A stretch of DNA of 64,000 nucleotides from Capsicum annuum (Eukaryota > Streptophyta > Magnoliopsida > Solanales > Solanaceae), in assembly GCF_002878395.1 (NCBI RefSeq), contig NC_061118.1, positions 3,771,651-3,835,650 of the forward strand, given 5' to 3'. The translations under genes and the position numbers were made by a program. This document shows, piece by piece, positions 21,379-34,956 of this stretch (positions are counted from its first letter, which is position 1; the number at the start of each line of letters is the position of its first letter). The notes beneath the pieces are model-generated. The model saw nothing but the letters and a program-made list of their open reading frames with translations, was not told where the DNA came from and made no database searches.

Positions 21379-23653
21379 TTAAACATCCTGGGTTTTGACT
21401 CTTAGAAAATTTCTTGAAATTCCATTCTTCGGACCCAATATGACTCATGGGTACGAGCTGTATGTTAGGGTATGAGTGGTATGGTCCTATCGTATGCTAA
21501 CCAATGTTAGTTGGTGGGATGATTTTGGTCACTAGAATGGGTACGACTTAGGGGTATGAGTCAGAAGGGCTTGGTATGAGTCATATCAGGGACTCATATA
21601 ATGGGCAGTGTTTGATCCTCATGGTGTTCATTCTGCTAGGGGTACAGATCGTATGTTGTAGTTACAGCTTGGTAGGATGAGTCGTATATAGGACAGTTTT
21701 TGATCCAAGATTGAGGCTTGGATACGAGTGGTGGGTACCAATCATATTGTGAGGGTACAACTTGTATGGGTCAGTCCTATTCCTATGACGGGTTTGTAAG
21801 GGACTTAAGTGGGGGTATTTTGGACATTTCCTTACTTATCCTAATTAGGACCCACGACTTCTAATACACTTAGGAGATTATTTATCCTATTATTTCATTT
21901 ATTAACACTTAGAAACTATTCCAAAACACTCCATAATTCTCTCAAGAGCTTATGGGGCAAGAAGGCTAGGGTTTCATCTTGAGGATTGCTTTGAGTCTTG
22001 CTTTGGTGATTTATTTCCATTAATTCTTCGATATAAAGCATGATTCTCTTCCCTCATTGTAATTTCAACTAAAAGAATGGTTTATATGATTGATTTCATG
22101 GTCTTACTATTTCATGATTATGACTTTCAACTATTATTTGGGGGATTTTGATATTAAATGCTTGGATATGGTTCTCTATGGTTTTAATTATGCTTTTATA
22201 TGTATTAATAATGGTTTTGGACAATTGGATTGCATGATAATGATTTAATGGTCTTTGAAATTGGTTTTGGTTATATTATGCCCCCAAGGTGTTTGATAAA
22301 ATGCTTATAAAGATATGTTTATTCCATTGACTTCTTTTAATGGAACTCTTGCATGGTTTAAATGGTTTGAAAGGGCTAAAGGCTAAATGTTTATGCTTGT
22401 GAAGACCATGCAAGTCTCCTAAGTGGTTTAATGTGGTATATGGTAGGGTACTTAAAAGTCCCCTTAACCTAAATTGTTTGGCTATGGATATTATTTGCAA
22501 GTAAGAGGTGGTAGACGATACCCCTAATATTAGCCTTGGTTAATAAAATGGTAAATGGATTTGATTAGTTATTTGGAAATGGTTTTAATTGGGCATTAAT
22601 GGTGGGGTGTGTAGCAAAGTTGTGGAAAGTGGTGGTCCCAGGTGGACTAAAACTGGAAACTCGTATTTGCCGATATGAGGATTAGTCTTAGTGGACCGTG
22701 TGCATGATGTCACACTATTGGGGGATGTACTAGTCATCCTATGGGATACTTCCCTGGTTGTGCGGCTACACGCACTGGGATCCTTTCAGCAGGGGGAGCT
22801 GAACCCATATTGCCCGTGGATAGTTTAGGACGGTTAAGCTAAATAGCCCAGGTAAAGGTTTTCAATGCATGCTAAACCTGGTTCTCTTTCCCGACACTTA
22901 TATATGTATGGTTGTATGAATTATGGATGGTTTTGCTTGGCTTTATAACTAGCATTATTTTATCCTTATCCTGCGATTCATACTAGTGGTCACTTGCTAA
23001 CCCCATATACTGGCGACTGTATACCCATGCTATGCAGGAACCAACCATTCTATTCCTTCTATTTAGCACGCGGAGTCGGTATCAACATTTGGACTGAAGT
23101 GCTGAGCTTCCATCCTTTCGGAAGACATCATTTCATGTTATGGATTTCTTTAGACACTTTTCTTTTACTTTGGATATTGATTTTGGCCATGGTTGGGGGC
23201 ATGTCCCAACCAAATTTATTTACTCTTTTGGATAGAGTCTTTGTGGTGTTTCTGGGAGTTGGTACGGGAGGGATCAATATTGGTGTCAACCTTGGCATTG
23301 GAATAGGCTGGTGGGATGACACCACATCACAAGATTTCTCACTGTTCTGTTATATTACAATTTGGGATTGATTATCATATTATATTTTGGTATTTTCTTT
23401 GGTTATGGCCTATGGTTTGGTTTGGTGTGGTTGGCGGGTTGGTGTGATATGGTTGGACTCGGTTAAGTCGGTCACGGTTGTGACCCTATCCCAGATTCTT
23501 GATGAGAACATTTATGCTATCTTGTTATATGTTCGAAATTCAGCTCATCAAAGGTTGTATAAAGGTGGATGGGTTGGGTAACAAGGGGCAGTCCCCGGTC
23601 CTAATTGGACTTGGGATGACCATTACAACAAAGCCCGGGGTTGGGCCGTGTCA
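21379..23653 (+). mobile_element. Solo LTR, 2275 bp, TSD ATAAT
   Basis: A 5 bp duplication ATAAT flanks it (21374-21378 and 23654-23658). The start TTAAACATCCTGGG is two substitutions from the usual TGTAACATCCnGGG and the end is GGGCCGTGTCA. The body matches what I know of long Ty3-type Solanaceae LTRs, including GCAGTCCCCGGTCCT and GCCCGGGGTTGGG near the end. No internal region follows, so the element was reduced to one LTR by recombination. Open frames inside (for example 22994-23371) are chance. Confidence 0.8.
21430..21800 (+). repeat. Permuted GGGTACGAGT / GTATGAGT word cluster in the LTR 5' part
   Basis: Words such as GGGTACGA, GTATGAGT and TACGACTTAG recur in both orientations, 50-420 bp inside the LTR start. 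Similar clusters with other words occupy the same position in other LTRs of this window. Confidence 0.65.
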
Positions 23654-23658
23654 ATAAT

Positions 23659-24569
23659 GGTAGGCATCATCGATCAATTAAGATTAGTTTACACAACACC
23701 ATATAAGAATCAACAGAAGTCAGAAACAAATCTCACATAACTACCTTTTACCTTGATTCCATACCACTTATATAACTTCTTACCAAGATTGAAGACTACA
23801 AATATTTTTTATATTTCAGATTAGATCCTATCAGATGTCACCCAGTTTTCTGCTTCACTTTCAATAAATTCAACAACCTTCACTTAACAATTTTAATCAC
23901 CCATTTCCTCTCGATCTCATAGCGTTGCATTACTAACCTTTATTCTGGATCCTAGATTAACTATATCCTCTCACTCTTAAGTTAATTAGATTAAGGTTAG
24001 TAGCTTCAAATTACTGTTGTAATCTTGTTTTCTAATATCAACCTCTCTCTCAAGTAAAATAGAATACAGGTAGGTTCCTAACGTTTGTAACCACTAAGAA
24101 AGCAATCAAAGCAAAGAAAACTGCAATACATGTAAGAACAATAATCAAGAAAGACTTTGCACTTCCTCTACTCTGTTAATCTATCAGGGATCCCACAACC
24201 CTAATTATGGGATTTAGTTGCTCATGATTATAAGGACATATATAAAATTCATAACTGAAAGCATATGAACGATCTCACAAATAATTAAGAATGAAAAGTG
24301 AAATCTCAAATTAATATCAAATCCTAAAAACCAAGAACAATAATTCTAAGGTCAAAACAATATCTCATAACTCAAAATAATGTAATAAGTGTATAAAGTG
24401 CATAAAATGCATATCCTACTAATGAAACATCTAATAGGTATTTATAGATACATCATAAAATCAAAAAAATATATCCTAAACAAAGTATGAAAATAGAGTC
24501 AGCATCAATCTGTGACCCTACTTATGTGTCATATGTAGGTTCATAGAAATCAGAGAAAACTTCAATCTT
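23659..24569. other. AT-rich sequence, no gene
   Basis: No coding frame, element terminus or tandem repeat was found. Confidence 0.5.
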
Positions 24570-24750
24570 CAAAATCTCTACCTATGAGTGGTACCTATAG
24601 GGTCGTAGGTATTACCTACGCCTCATAGTTAGGGTTCTTAGGAATCAGGAGCAATCACCAACTTGTAAAACTCTTAGAACTCAACCTACGTGGGCCACCT
24701 ACGGGCCCGTATGTACTACCTACATCCTGTAAGTAGGTCCGTAGGTAGGA
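24570..24750. repeat. CCTACG palindromic word cluster
   Basis: CCTACG, CGTAGG, GTAGGT and ACCTAC recur about ten times in both orientations, including ACCTACGGGCCCGTATGT. By analogy with the LTR clusters it may mark the 5' part of an unrecognised LTR. Confidence 0.55.
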
Positions 24751-25277
24751 TTTTCTACTTTGCTTCATTCCTTTTGCTCATTTTCTACTCCGAACTCTAT
24801 TTTCTTGTAAAGCCAACACAAAACATGTCACATCTATTAGAAGACCTAAGTACTTGCATAATTTCCTGTTTTAAGTATCGAAAGTGCCAAGAATCATAGC
24901 ACCTCAGGTATCAACAACTTAAATATCATCAAATTAAAGTATGTACGAAGACCAACCAACAAGCATCTAATTTAGGATCATACAAAATTAAATCAAGTCT
25001 AAACTCTAATTAAACCATAATCTACCTCAACCGAAGAATTCGAATGTAAGATAATTTGCAAGTGTCTTGCCCTTTCGTAAAGTCTCTGAATGATTATAAT
25101 TTGTGCAAATACATGATATTCATAAGAATATGAATCTAATAACACCTATTTAATAAATTCTTACTCTAAAAACCTAGGCTGAAAACCTGATTTTATCAAA
25201 AGTGGTAATTGATTTCATACAGAAAATTTGCAATCCAAGTGTAACTAAGAAAATAGTAATGCTACACCAATGCCTAT

Positions 25278-25550
25278 CAGAGGAAGATTCAGGATTTGAA
25301 GGTTGTGGGTGTTCACTTCCTTTATGTAAAATAAGTGTGTTGCTACTAGGAATCGAACCCACGCCACTTCAGGCATTAAGGTTCTTAAGTTTCACACCAA
25401 AGTCAAAGCACCCAACAACCATTTTTGTCTGTGGCTACTTAACAATACATTATAACTGATTTACTGTATTTCATATATAAATACATAAAAATTTTATCGG
25501 GGTCAATGGGCGCTCAAGCACCCGTCACAGACTATGTGGGTCCGCCCCTA
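25278..25550 (-). mobile_element. Short non-autonomous repeat with a tRNA-type B box
   Basis: The minus strand begins TAGGGGCGGACCCA and ends near GATTCTTCCTCTG-type sequence, with weak inverted similarity of the ends. In the middle is GGGTTCGATTCC, a good Pol III B box, preceded by TGGTTGTTGGGTGCT, a weak A box. It could be a SINE or a small hAT-like element carrying a tRNA-like block. Confidence 0.5.
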
Positions 25551-26179
25551 CTACATACTTATTTTTTTGTCCACTAGCTAAATGAAAAACAAATAATGGT
25601 AACTTTGACAATATTATTCCTACCACTACGTACCTTATTAGCAGTAATTATTCTTTCCCACAAATGGAGAAACTTATTTGCTATTTTATTAAAGAATTAA
25701 CATAAAAGTTCTCACCTAGGATGCGTCGCACAGCTTAGCTTCTAATAAATATTTTTACCCTCTTTCTGTTATTGTCCAAAAAGGTTAAATCATTTTTAAC
25801 TGAAAGTTATGTGATATGGGATAGTAAAAGGATTTGTGGTTTTGACCTATTAAACCACTAATTAAACTAATTATATAAAATACTCAAAACTTGTAATAAA
25901 TCCTCAAAAATTATTTCAAAACCCCATAGATAATCAAATATGCAAATTAACTAAAAAGTACATTTCGAGTCTATTGGATACAATAGCATACCAAATTGAG
26001 GTTGTCTTGATCGAAGGTTGACCGCGATCAAGCTTAACTTTATTAAAATTCAAGAACCTAAGTAATGACTTAAATAATTTTTGAACACGTTAAGAATTGG
26101 TACTAACCATCATGTAAGTCATAATTCACATTTATAAACTACGGGAAGAGCTAAAATAGGAAAGATAAAAAATTTCACA

Positions 26180-27888
26180 AACTACCGGGAGGGTCGTCAT
26201 AATTTTGTCCATATTAACATCTAGATGATGCTTTTAATAGTGCGACATCATTTTGAGATGTGGAGAAAGGACAATAGATCTGTAGACAGTTCAAGACGGT
26301 TGTTCGACATCCAGGTTGGCTTCGATCTACTTATCTTTATGAGATTGTGTGTTGTATATTTCGCATGTTAAGTAGGGATTATAGGTTATGTTTATACCTA
26401 GATATACCATGACTTGACCTAATTAAGGGATTTAGAATAGAAATGTAAACCAGACCTCAGCATAGAATACTTGTTAAGGATGTAAAATCCTATTACACGT
26501 GATTATAGACTTAATTAACCATAGTTCATATGAGATATCTTTTCGTAAGAGACTTATCATATTTCTAAGTATTTTTGCTGATATTTCCAGATTAGACCTT
26601 TATAGTTGCTTTGTGCCATTATTTACCTTAATGTCTTGATTTAGATACTAATATCTTGTTGAGTTATATATTGTTGGGCCTAAGACTATGGTTACGATAA
26701 CAATTGAACACCAAGTTAGTCCCCTACATAATTGATTTATGACTTAGCTTATAGATGCTTAGATGCTCGTGGTAGTATTGTCTGGATACTAGTGATGACA
26801 TGCATACATTAGGCACATTTACACCGGTTAGCGACACAATTCCAACTAAAATCTTAGTTTTATTATTGTTTTCAAAAAAAGGATTTCTACCCACTTTTCA
26901 ACTTTAAAATTGATTCTTTGGACGAAAACTATGACACCTTTATTAACTACTTATAATCTTTTAAACTAAACGTAGTACTTTGGAAACTTAGATCAAGGTT
27001 GTTTCGGTCCACTTTTGATCCACTCTCTTTTACTACTACTTACTTATATCTGTTGAGGGAGATTATGACCCTTTCTATATTACTATACTGTTTTACTCTT
27101 GGATTCAATCTCGTGCAATGGATTTACAGATATTCACTCATTTAGTTTCTATTTGGGTTTGGCATTCCTTATGATATATTTATAGACGGATTAGATTTGT
27201 GATGATGGATTATAAAAGTCCAAGTTTAGAATCAGGTAATGTATACAATATGCTAAATTATTTATAGGCCCTTTTGTCTGATGAGCCATAATATCGGAGA
27301 AAGATGATCGTACTACGTCCTTCTGGTGCAAGCTACTGAGCTGAATAAGGTGTATACACTTGCTACATTATGGCACTTGATTAGATATGGTACTTGTATC
27401 ACCTTGCATCACCTGGTTCTTTTCATAGTTTCTATTTATTCATATGCATCACCTATCACTAGTATAATTATGTAGCATTTGTATTCATCGATATTATGGG
27501 GGTTGTATAGGTATAGATTATGTTGTATAGGTATGAATTATGGTTGTTATTTGGTGAGTGTTTATAGAGGTCCGATTAGGTTATTATTTCTCTAGGTTAG
27601 CCAGTTAGATTATTAATTTTAGGTATTATTATATGATTCATGGTAGGCTGGTTATAGATTGGTTGTTGAGGTTATTAGTACGTTTCGGATCCTTTACTCT
27701 TTTTATGCTAAGCTTTACTATTGCTAGGTTACTTTATGATTATTTACTTCGGGTAGAGACCCTAATTATGTTAAAGATATCTTTCATATTACTCATAATC
27801 CTTGAGATGTTAGACTAGCTCCCTCATAGCAGTGTCTTTGAGTTTGGTGGTCGGTGTAAAGTTGTTATGTAAATACATACATATATAT

Positions 27889-27928
<40 letters not shown>

Positions 27929-28659
27929 TCTTTTATAGCCATGATTTATTTATTATTTCCTTCTCTTCTACTACTATTATACATTCTATATACATTTCTT
28001 CATTTTATTATCATATATGGTATATCTCTTTCTTTAATTTACTAGTATTTATTTGTTAGATACATATGGTATCACACTTATCCCAAATTATAGGTAGTTT
28101 ATGATAGGTTATCTGTATCGCTTCATTAGTACTATTTTGCTTAGTTTTGTAGATAGTTGTTTGTAATTTGTATTCATGCTTTATATGTTATTTATACTTG
28201 CATTATCTTTGGAGCTCAGTCGGTCGATGCCTACTGAGTACCACGTGTTGGTATTCATACTATACTTCTGCAGCCTACGGATTATAGTATAAGTTCTCGT
28301 CATTAATGAGTGCATCATGTGGAGCAACTATAGATCGGAGATTAGGGTGAGCTCCTGGCGTCTGGAGAATGCTCTTTCTCTTATTATTGGCCTGATCTTT
28401 ATTTTCTATTTTGGAGACAATATTATGTATGTGTGTGTGTGTGTCATGCTTACTTTGTACTCATGTTGTATTAGAAGCTCTTGTACTAACTTCACCAGGT
28501 TTTGGGGATGTATTTACTTCTCCTTGTCTTCTTTCTCTTATATTTAGTCCTGCTTCCATTTTCCTTATTAGTCTGTTACTAGTTATTCCAGGCTACGAGT
28601 TAGCGTACCTACTGACGAGTTATGGTAGGTGCCATCATGACTTGTGAAATTGAGTCGTG
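26180..28659 (+). mobile_element. Probable old Ty3-type LTR remnant
   Basis: The body resembles Solanaceae gypsy LTRs: GCTCAGTCGGTCGATGCCTACTG at 28214 followed by a GTACC...TACTTCTGCA block, and an end GGTAGGTGCCATCATGACTTG...GAGTCGTGA with the usual terminal CA lost. No PBS follows. The left end was not found. Low certainty. Confidence 0.45.
27874..27929. repeat. (AT)n / (ACATAT)n microsatellite
   Basis: Alternating AT with interspersed C. A (GT)n run of about 8 repeats lies at 28428-28444. Confidence 0.9.
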
Positions 28660-28666
28660 AGGTTGT

Positions 28667-28863
28667 ATGTCGTATGATTTCTTATAATAGCATGATTCTA
28701 AATGACTTGATATGTCTACGTGATAACTTATATGTCATATGACTGCTTATAATAGCATGTTTTTATGATGAGTTGATATGTCTACTTGATTACTTATATA
28801 TATCTGACTACATATAATAGCACGGTTCGGTGATGACTTGTTATGTCTACTTGATGACTTATA
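28667..28863 (+). repeat. Tandem repeat, 3 x about 65 bp
   Basis: Units start at 28667, 28732 and 28798, each with TATAATAGCAyG...TGATATGTCTACkTGATnACTTAT. They directly follow the LTR-like end at 28659. Confidence 0.8.
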
Positions 28864-29456
28864 TTTATTCAATGTTTAGGCCTTGATATGTATGTTGGTG
28901 ATCTTTATGTCCCTATGATTGTTGATTTGATTGGTATGGATGATGACTATCACATGTGGTTGTGAACTACTTGATTTATGTACTATCGGGTAAACTTTAA
29001 GTACGTGAATATGTCCTAACTGGTTGGTTAAATCATTAATTAGTTTATTATTTTTTAGAGGTTAAATAAATGTATTATTGACTTGTTGCTGGGTTGCTTG
29101 AGTTATGAGTAAGAAATCTATAAAAAAAAATGACATGAAAATTAAGAATAATAATTATTGTTGAAATTCACCCAAACTAAGATCAAGATAGGATTAGGTG
29201 ATACATGACTTATTACATTCTGCATGCAAAGGACCAAGATAGTTTTAGAAGCACGATAAGTTTGTGGAGTTGAGAAGTTAGGGGGAACATAATCATAGTG
29301 ATCGTCCCATACTGATAACAACCATATTTGCCAGCATTGTTACTATTTTTATTGTTCTTACAGAACCTCTTATTTACTTTCTGCATTTTCCAGCAACATC
29401 AGCACTCTCATGATAAAATTTTTGTATTGTTCCATGTGGAATTGACCCCAACCTTG

Positions 29457-32185
29457 TGTAACAACCCGAGACTACACCCTGGGCACCACACGGTGCTTAC
29501 AACCCCAAAAGTCCACAAGATAACCCATGAATGATATCTGCTATGAGCACTGAACAATAATACTGAAATAAATGTGAAATTTGGATGAATTGCCATAAAG
29601 TTCAAAATCTAAATACTGATAAAGTGTAACAACTAAAATAACAATTTGTAAAACTGAATACTGTCTGACAACTAGTCTGAAAAGCCTCTAGCTAAAACTA
29701 TTTGAAAGTGGAGTTGATGAGACAATCCCTCAACTAGCTCCTTTTATTGAAATACTGAGTCTATTAAAATACTGAAATAAAGCATATCCTTGATAGATGA
29801 GGACTCACTTCTAAATCTACTGCTGGATGAATCTGAATCTATCTATGCGCGGTCAAGAATCGGAGCATCTAAACCTATAATATAAGACATCATAGCACAA
29901 GAAAAAGTATGCGTCAGTACGTGGAATATATTGGTACGCTAGATGAGGTAAGGCTGAATGCAAGGGTTCATATACATGAACAATACTGACTGAATGATAT
30001 AGAGTAACTAAACACTAGAGTACATGAAAATTGAAACTACTGTACCTCCTGAGTATGCAATACTGTGCATGTACATGAATGTATACTGTGACTCAGCTTT
30101 TTTAAAGCTAAGTACTCAATTCTGATAACTGAGTTATTGAGACTGCTTGACTGTATCTAACTGTCTGATTCTATAGAACTGAACTGAATTTTACACTAAG
30201 GCTAAAACCAAAACTATGAGAGATAATCATCTAACCGATATGCCCCAAATAGGATAAGATAATTGAGCTGGGGTCCAATCTGTAACCCCAATTGAAAGGT
30301 TGCTAATATCGTTCCACGGGTGCTAACAACTACTGTGGAGTCAGTCCTAATCTAGCGGGTGACCCTTGAGATCAATCCTAAACTAGCGGGTGATCCCTGA
30401 TTATGTCAGTCCTATCTAACGGGTGACATCTCATAACCTACGCTAGCTACATAGTTCTGGAACTTAGGGATTGCTTCTAGGGACCCAGTCCTAACTAACG
30501 GGTGTGCCCCCATCCCTAGGCTCGCTCGGTGATGAATCCTACTCCCAATTGAAAGACCCTGAACTAAGTATACTGAACTGGACTGGACTAATACAGAGAT
30601 CATTGAGTTTTCCTAAGTTCTATAACTGACTAAGTTCTGTAACGAACTGAGAATACTACTGATCGTTACATGACTGATACTACTCTATAATTGACACTGG
30701 CTCTAGATAAATAGCAAAATTGTCAGGTATTAAATGTCCCCAGGATTTGATAGCATGAAAAGTTAAGCAAAGCATAACTTTGAATAATATATAAATGTCC
30801 ACTTGGTTATATTTTATTCATAGAGACATTTCATCAAACACTTGTAATGCATTAACTTGTACATGAATGGAGAACACATGTTAGCATGCTATAATGACAT
30901 TCTTTCATTTTCATAGACAATTTATCAAGCACATGGAAAGTATAATTGGTACATTAAATCATAAACATTTAGGATTGACATGATTACAACAATCAACTTG
31001 CTCATTGAAGGGATTATCATGAATATCATGGAGTTCAACACATATTAGGATCAATTCTTGGAACTTGTAATCTAGATCATGGATTAAAATCAAAATAACA
31101 TCATAGAAACCTTAATCACTTTGTAAATTCAAGGGTTTATCAAGATAATCAAATATTCTTCAGACTTGCTATTCAATTTCAGGAAAAACATACACTTAAA
31201 TCATGGATTGAGACCCAACTAATATATTGAACATGAATTCAATCTAATTCAAATATGGAAATCATAAATACACAATCTTTGTACTTCGAAAAAGGATTCT
31301 TGGACTTCATGGGTGGAAGAGACCCATGAATGAACATCTAACATACCTTAATTTGTGAGGTTTTGGAGTTCTTGGAGAGATTCTTGGGATTGACCTTGAT
31401 TTCTTGAACTAGGGTTTTTGCCTCTTGAGAGAGAATGATTTTATTCTTGAGAGAAAGTGAGGAAAAGTGACATAATAGGGTATTTAGGGCATAATTTCAT
31501 GTTTAAAGGCTGATCTGAGTCATGGAAAAAGTCTAAGTTGCCCTTGGGATTTAAAACCCCGTAGCTGGAATACAAATTAAAGCCTCAACATGATGTGGTG
31601 ACTAGGTCATCGCTATATCCACCATGGTGCAGTGGAATTATGGTGACTCACTGATTTTGACAATTATCGATTTTTTCGAATTTGAATATATCATTTGATG
31701 ATCTCTTGAATAGTAGCTCCATATTGGGTTTCCGTTCATAAAATTATTTGCTTGTTTATCTAATTAACTGAGTAAAATATTTTTGTGGAGAGAGTAAAAG
31801 TGCTTCAACGCATGAAGGCTTGCTAACCATTTATTCATACCCCCACAAGTTAATACATACCGAGATTGTAGGGGGGTGTGCGGATTTAATAGGTAAAATA
31901 GATTCACTAGAAACCTACTAAATCTATTTTACCTATTAAATCCGCACACCGCGATGCAGGGCAATCACAGTGAGCTACTGGAGTTTGACAAATACTGAAA
32001 TGGCCTTCAGCACGATGCGATGGAGGGTTCATTGCTATACTCACCATAATGTGGCTTAATTGCGGTGAGCCACTATTTTTTTTACATAAACTTGTCCTAA
32101 TATTTAGTTAAATTTTTCTAAATCGAGGACCCCTTATCAAGCTTTAATGGACTGAGCTAAGCTTAGGATTTTGCGGGATCTTACA
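29457..32185 (-). repeat. 3' LTR of element C (2729 bp) with internal insertion
   Basis: Complete TG...CA bounded LTR. Relative to the other LTR it has about 290 extra bases (about 31668-31950), ending in a perfect 30 bp inverted repeat. Confidence 0.85.
31875..31950. repeat. Perfect 30 bp inverted repeat, 16-base loop
   Basis: 31875-31904 (GGTGTGCGGATTTAATAGG...) is the exact reverse complement of 31921-31950. It is the right end of the sequence found only in this LTR copy. Confidence 0.95.
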
Positions 32186-34400
32186 ATATCTCTCCCTTGG
32201 AAACAATCATCCTCGAATGAGACTGACTAAGATGGGAGAAATAATAAACTGAGAGTACATACTGGACATGCACAACTCAAGCATGACTACATTACTGAAA
32301 CTGCTGATATCCTGAGTTTTCCATACTGAACATGCATATCTGAATGCATGAGTACATGACTAAAAATGATTCATAAATACATGACTTAATATGCAACGAT
32401 AACTGATACCAAGTTTATAATTATATCTTGAACATGGAATTGGGTAAAGCTAAGGAAGATTGTTCTCCTAAGCTGAGAGTACTGATGAACTTAAGATCAT
32501 TTACTGAACATGAATGTATGGGAATGTGAGAGCATAAATGATTTTGAAATATGATACGTGGACTGAATATCATGAACTAAACTGAATCCTTGAATACATT
32601 ACATGACATGATAATGGTCATACGGTTGAGATTGGGATGAGAAAGTCAACTTATGGGTACTCATTCCTCCTAACTGGATCTTGCTACTTAAAGAGAAACT
32701 GAAAGGTTTAGGACATAAAAGCTTGGGGATTATATTGCATCTCCCCATTGGGACACTATGTCCTTCGAGGAATGCTAACTTGGCTGAGATACTAAGGAAA
32801 AGCTGAGACGATACACGGGGCACCTACGAACTAAATCGTGATTGAATATCTGGGATCTAAAACTAAGGCATAATACATGAAATAGGATAAACTCATAAAT
32901 ACTAGGATGCTTTATCTTGGAATGGTCATATTCGTGAAACGTTGGATAGTACAACTAGATGGAAAGATGGGAAATAATACGAGCTTGCCCGCCTGACTGC
33001 TAAACTAAACTGAATTCTTGGCTTTACGAACTAACTCATTCTGTAAACCTACACTTAACCGGAGCATTCCTTTGACACTCTTTATATAAGGTTCTAATGA
33101 CTTTAAGGAGCAAGGAATCTTGGCATGAACTGAATAAAACATCTGAGTAAAATCGCAACTTGGCTAAAATTCTGTAACATAAGGCGAGGCCTACAAAACT
33201 AAGCCTTTTACACTGTAACTACAAACTTTAAAGCTTAGACATATTCATTGAATACTCTCTCAATAATACACTCCAACTTAGTACGACACTTCACCTGAGA
33301 CTACTAAAAATATTCATATGGGCGCTGAGCATGAAGGCTAAAACATACTAACTTATTTGATTACCTGAATGGCTGATAGCTGAATACTGGGCATGTAAGA
33401 CTGAACTGTACTTAGTCTAAATAACTGGACTTAATTTTCCTACTAAGTTCAAGCCTACTCAAATCTCTGAAATATATCTAGCCATTTACGCATCAACATG
33501 ACATTCAAGCCTAACTTTATGACTAAAGCCTCGTGTAAAACAAGTATGCAACAATCTTTCCTTAACATGAAACATTCACTCTCTCCTATCTAAGCAACTG
33601 CTCACCACTAAGGAGGGTTCACTGAAAGGTTAAAACATGGGGACCTGAAGCATGAATGGTCACTATACTGAACTTGGACACTTGAATAAAGCATGAGGAA
33701 TAGAATATCAACATCATGAGTTTATCAAGGGGTATAAACGAAGAATATATATGACATACTCTGAATTTAGTTGATCATTAGGAGCGTAACATGAGTCATG
33801 GGAACTGAGCATACTTTAAGGCATGAGTACATGAGTCATGAGTTGCATGACTTGAGTTGGCATTTCTGTATTCATGGAATAAGAATCGTAAAACTGAGTA
33901 AACTGGAACTCCATTATACTAGGAACTATAAGCGTACATGATTTTTGTTAATGAGCACGACTATGAGCTATGAGTATAGAGCTGACATGTAAGGCATGAG
34001 TACTGACATTACTGACATCACTACTAAAATCTGAAAGCCTGACTTGGTCACTCATTTTACCATCCCCCCTTAGCTTAAAGCCATTATTCTAAAGCTGTAA
34101 AATACTCAATCAACAATTCTAAACTAGACTATCACCGCTATACTCTAGAGTTGGGGGGAAACACTAAGGAGAGCTCTGCTAATATTTTAGGTCTGACATC
34201 GAGTTGATGGCTATGTAGGGGTTACAAGAAGAAAAGCCTCGGGATCTAACTAAGCATAAACATAAAGATGAAAGACTCACACGTACCTGTAAATATCAGG
34301 AAAACTTTCCTGATCTTGTCTGGACTTAAGTGCATAAAGCCTATTTGGGCGTTGCCCACTGGTGGTACTGGAGGTGGCACCCTACTGATTCGGGTGACCA
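32186..34400. other. Interior of element C without pol
   Basis: The interior is AT-rich with repeated ACTGAACATGAATG-like and CTGAnAC words on the plus strand. On the coding (minus) strand no RT, RNase H or integrase motif is visible. It is the spacer between gag and PPT after loss of pol, or never carried pol. Confidence 0.65.
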
Positions 34401-34956
34401 GACTGAGCTAAAGGACGATTGTGCCAACTTCGTAGACCAGCCTTAGGACATTCTCGAACTCTGTGACCTAACTCACCACATCAAAAACACACATCACTGC
34501 CCGCTCTACACACTCTCTTATAGTTCTTACCACATTCTTCACAAAGCAGATTAGTACAAACACCCTTCCCACGACCTTGTGAGTTAGAGTCTGGTTCTCC
34601 ATCTCGACTAACATTCTTAGACTTAGATACTGGTGCCCAGACTGAAATTGAAACTGGTGTTGAGAATCTCTAATGGAACTAAGAATGGTTACTACCTTTT
34701 GATCTTGGCGTAGAGTTATTTGTTCTTGCCCTCTTATTCTTCCTACGCTCCCCTCCCTCATTCTGATGAGTGCAAGTCAGAAGCCTAGATAGGACAACAG
34801 TCTGAAAATATTTTATGCAACTACTGAATAAGCTAAAGTAGTTAAAACAACTCTGAATTCTGCATGAGAGACATACTCGTCCAGGGAATCTGCCTGAACG
34901 GGCTGAGGTGCTGACTGATTTCCTGTTCTCTCTCCATTAGTCTTCTTGGAAGGCAT
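34380..34956 (-). pseudogene. Ty3-type gag remnant with broken zinc knuckle
   Basis: From ATG 34956 the minus strand reads MPSKKTNGERTGNQSAPQPV and then DSLDEYVSHAEFRVVLTTLA before a stop. This is the N-terminal pattern (basic start, xHAEFR) of chromovirus-like gag. At 34489-34448 a zinc knuckle CFxCGELGHRVREC is present with a stop codon (TGA) at its third residue. The capsid core between them has been shortened and shifted. Non-functional. It lies just inside the 5' LTR as gag should. Confidence 0.75.

Noticed and set aside
22994..23371. 125-codon plus-strand open frame with hydrophobic composition
   Set aside because: It lies entirely inside the solo LTR 21379-23653 in its non-coding body; no homologous protein or start context is recognised.
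27832..28059. 75-codon frame with a Tyr/Ile run
   Set aside because: Translation of an (AT)n/(ACATAT)n microsatellite.
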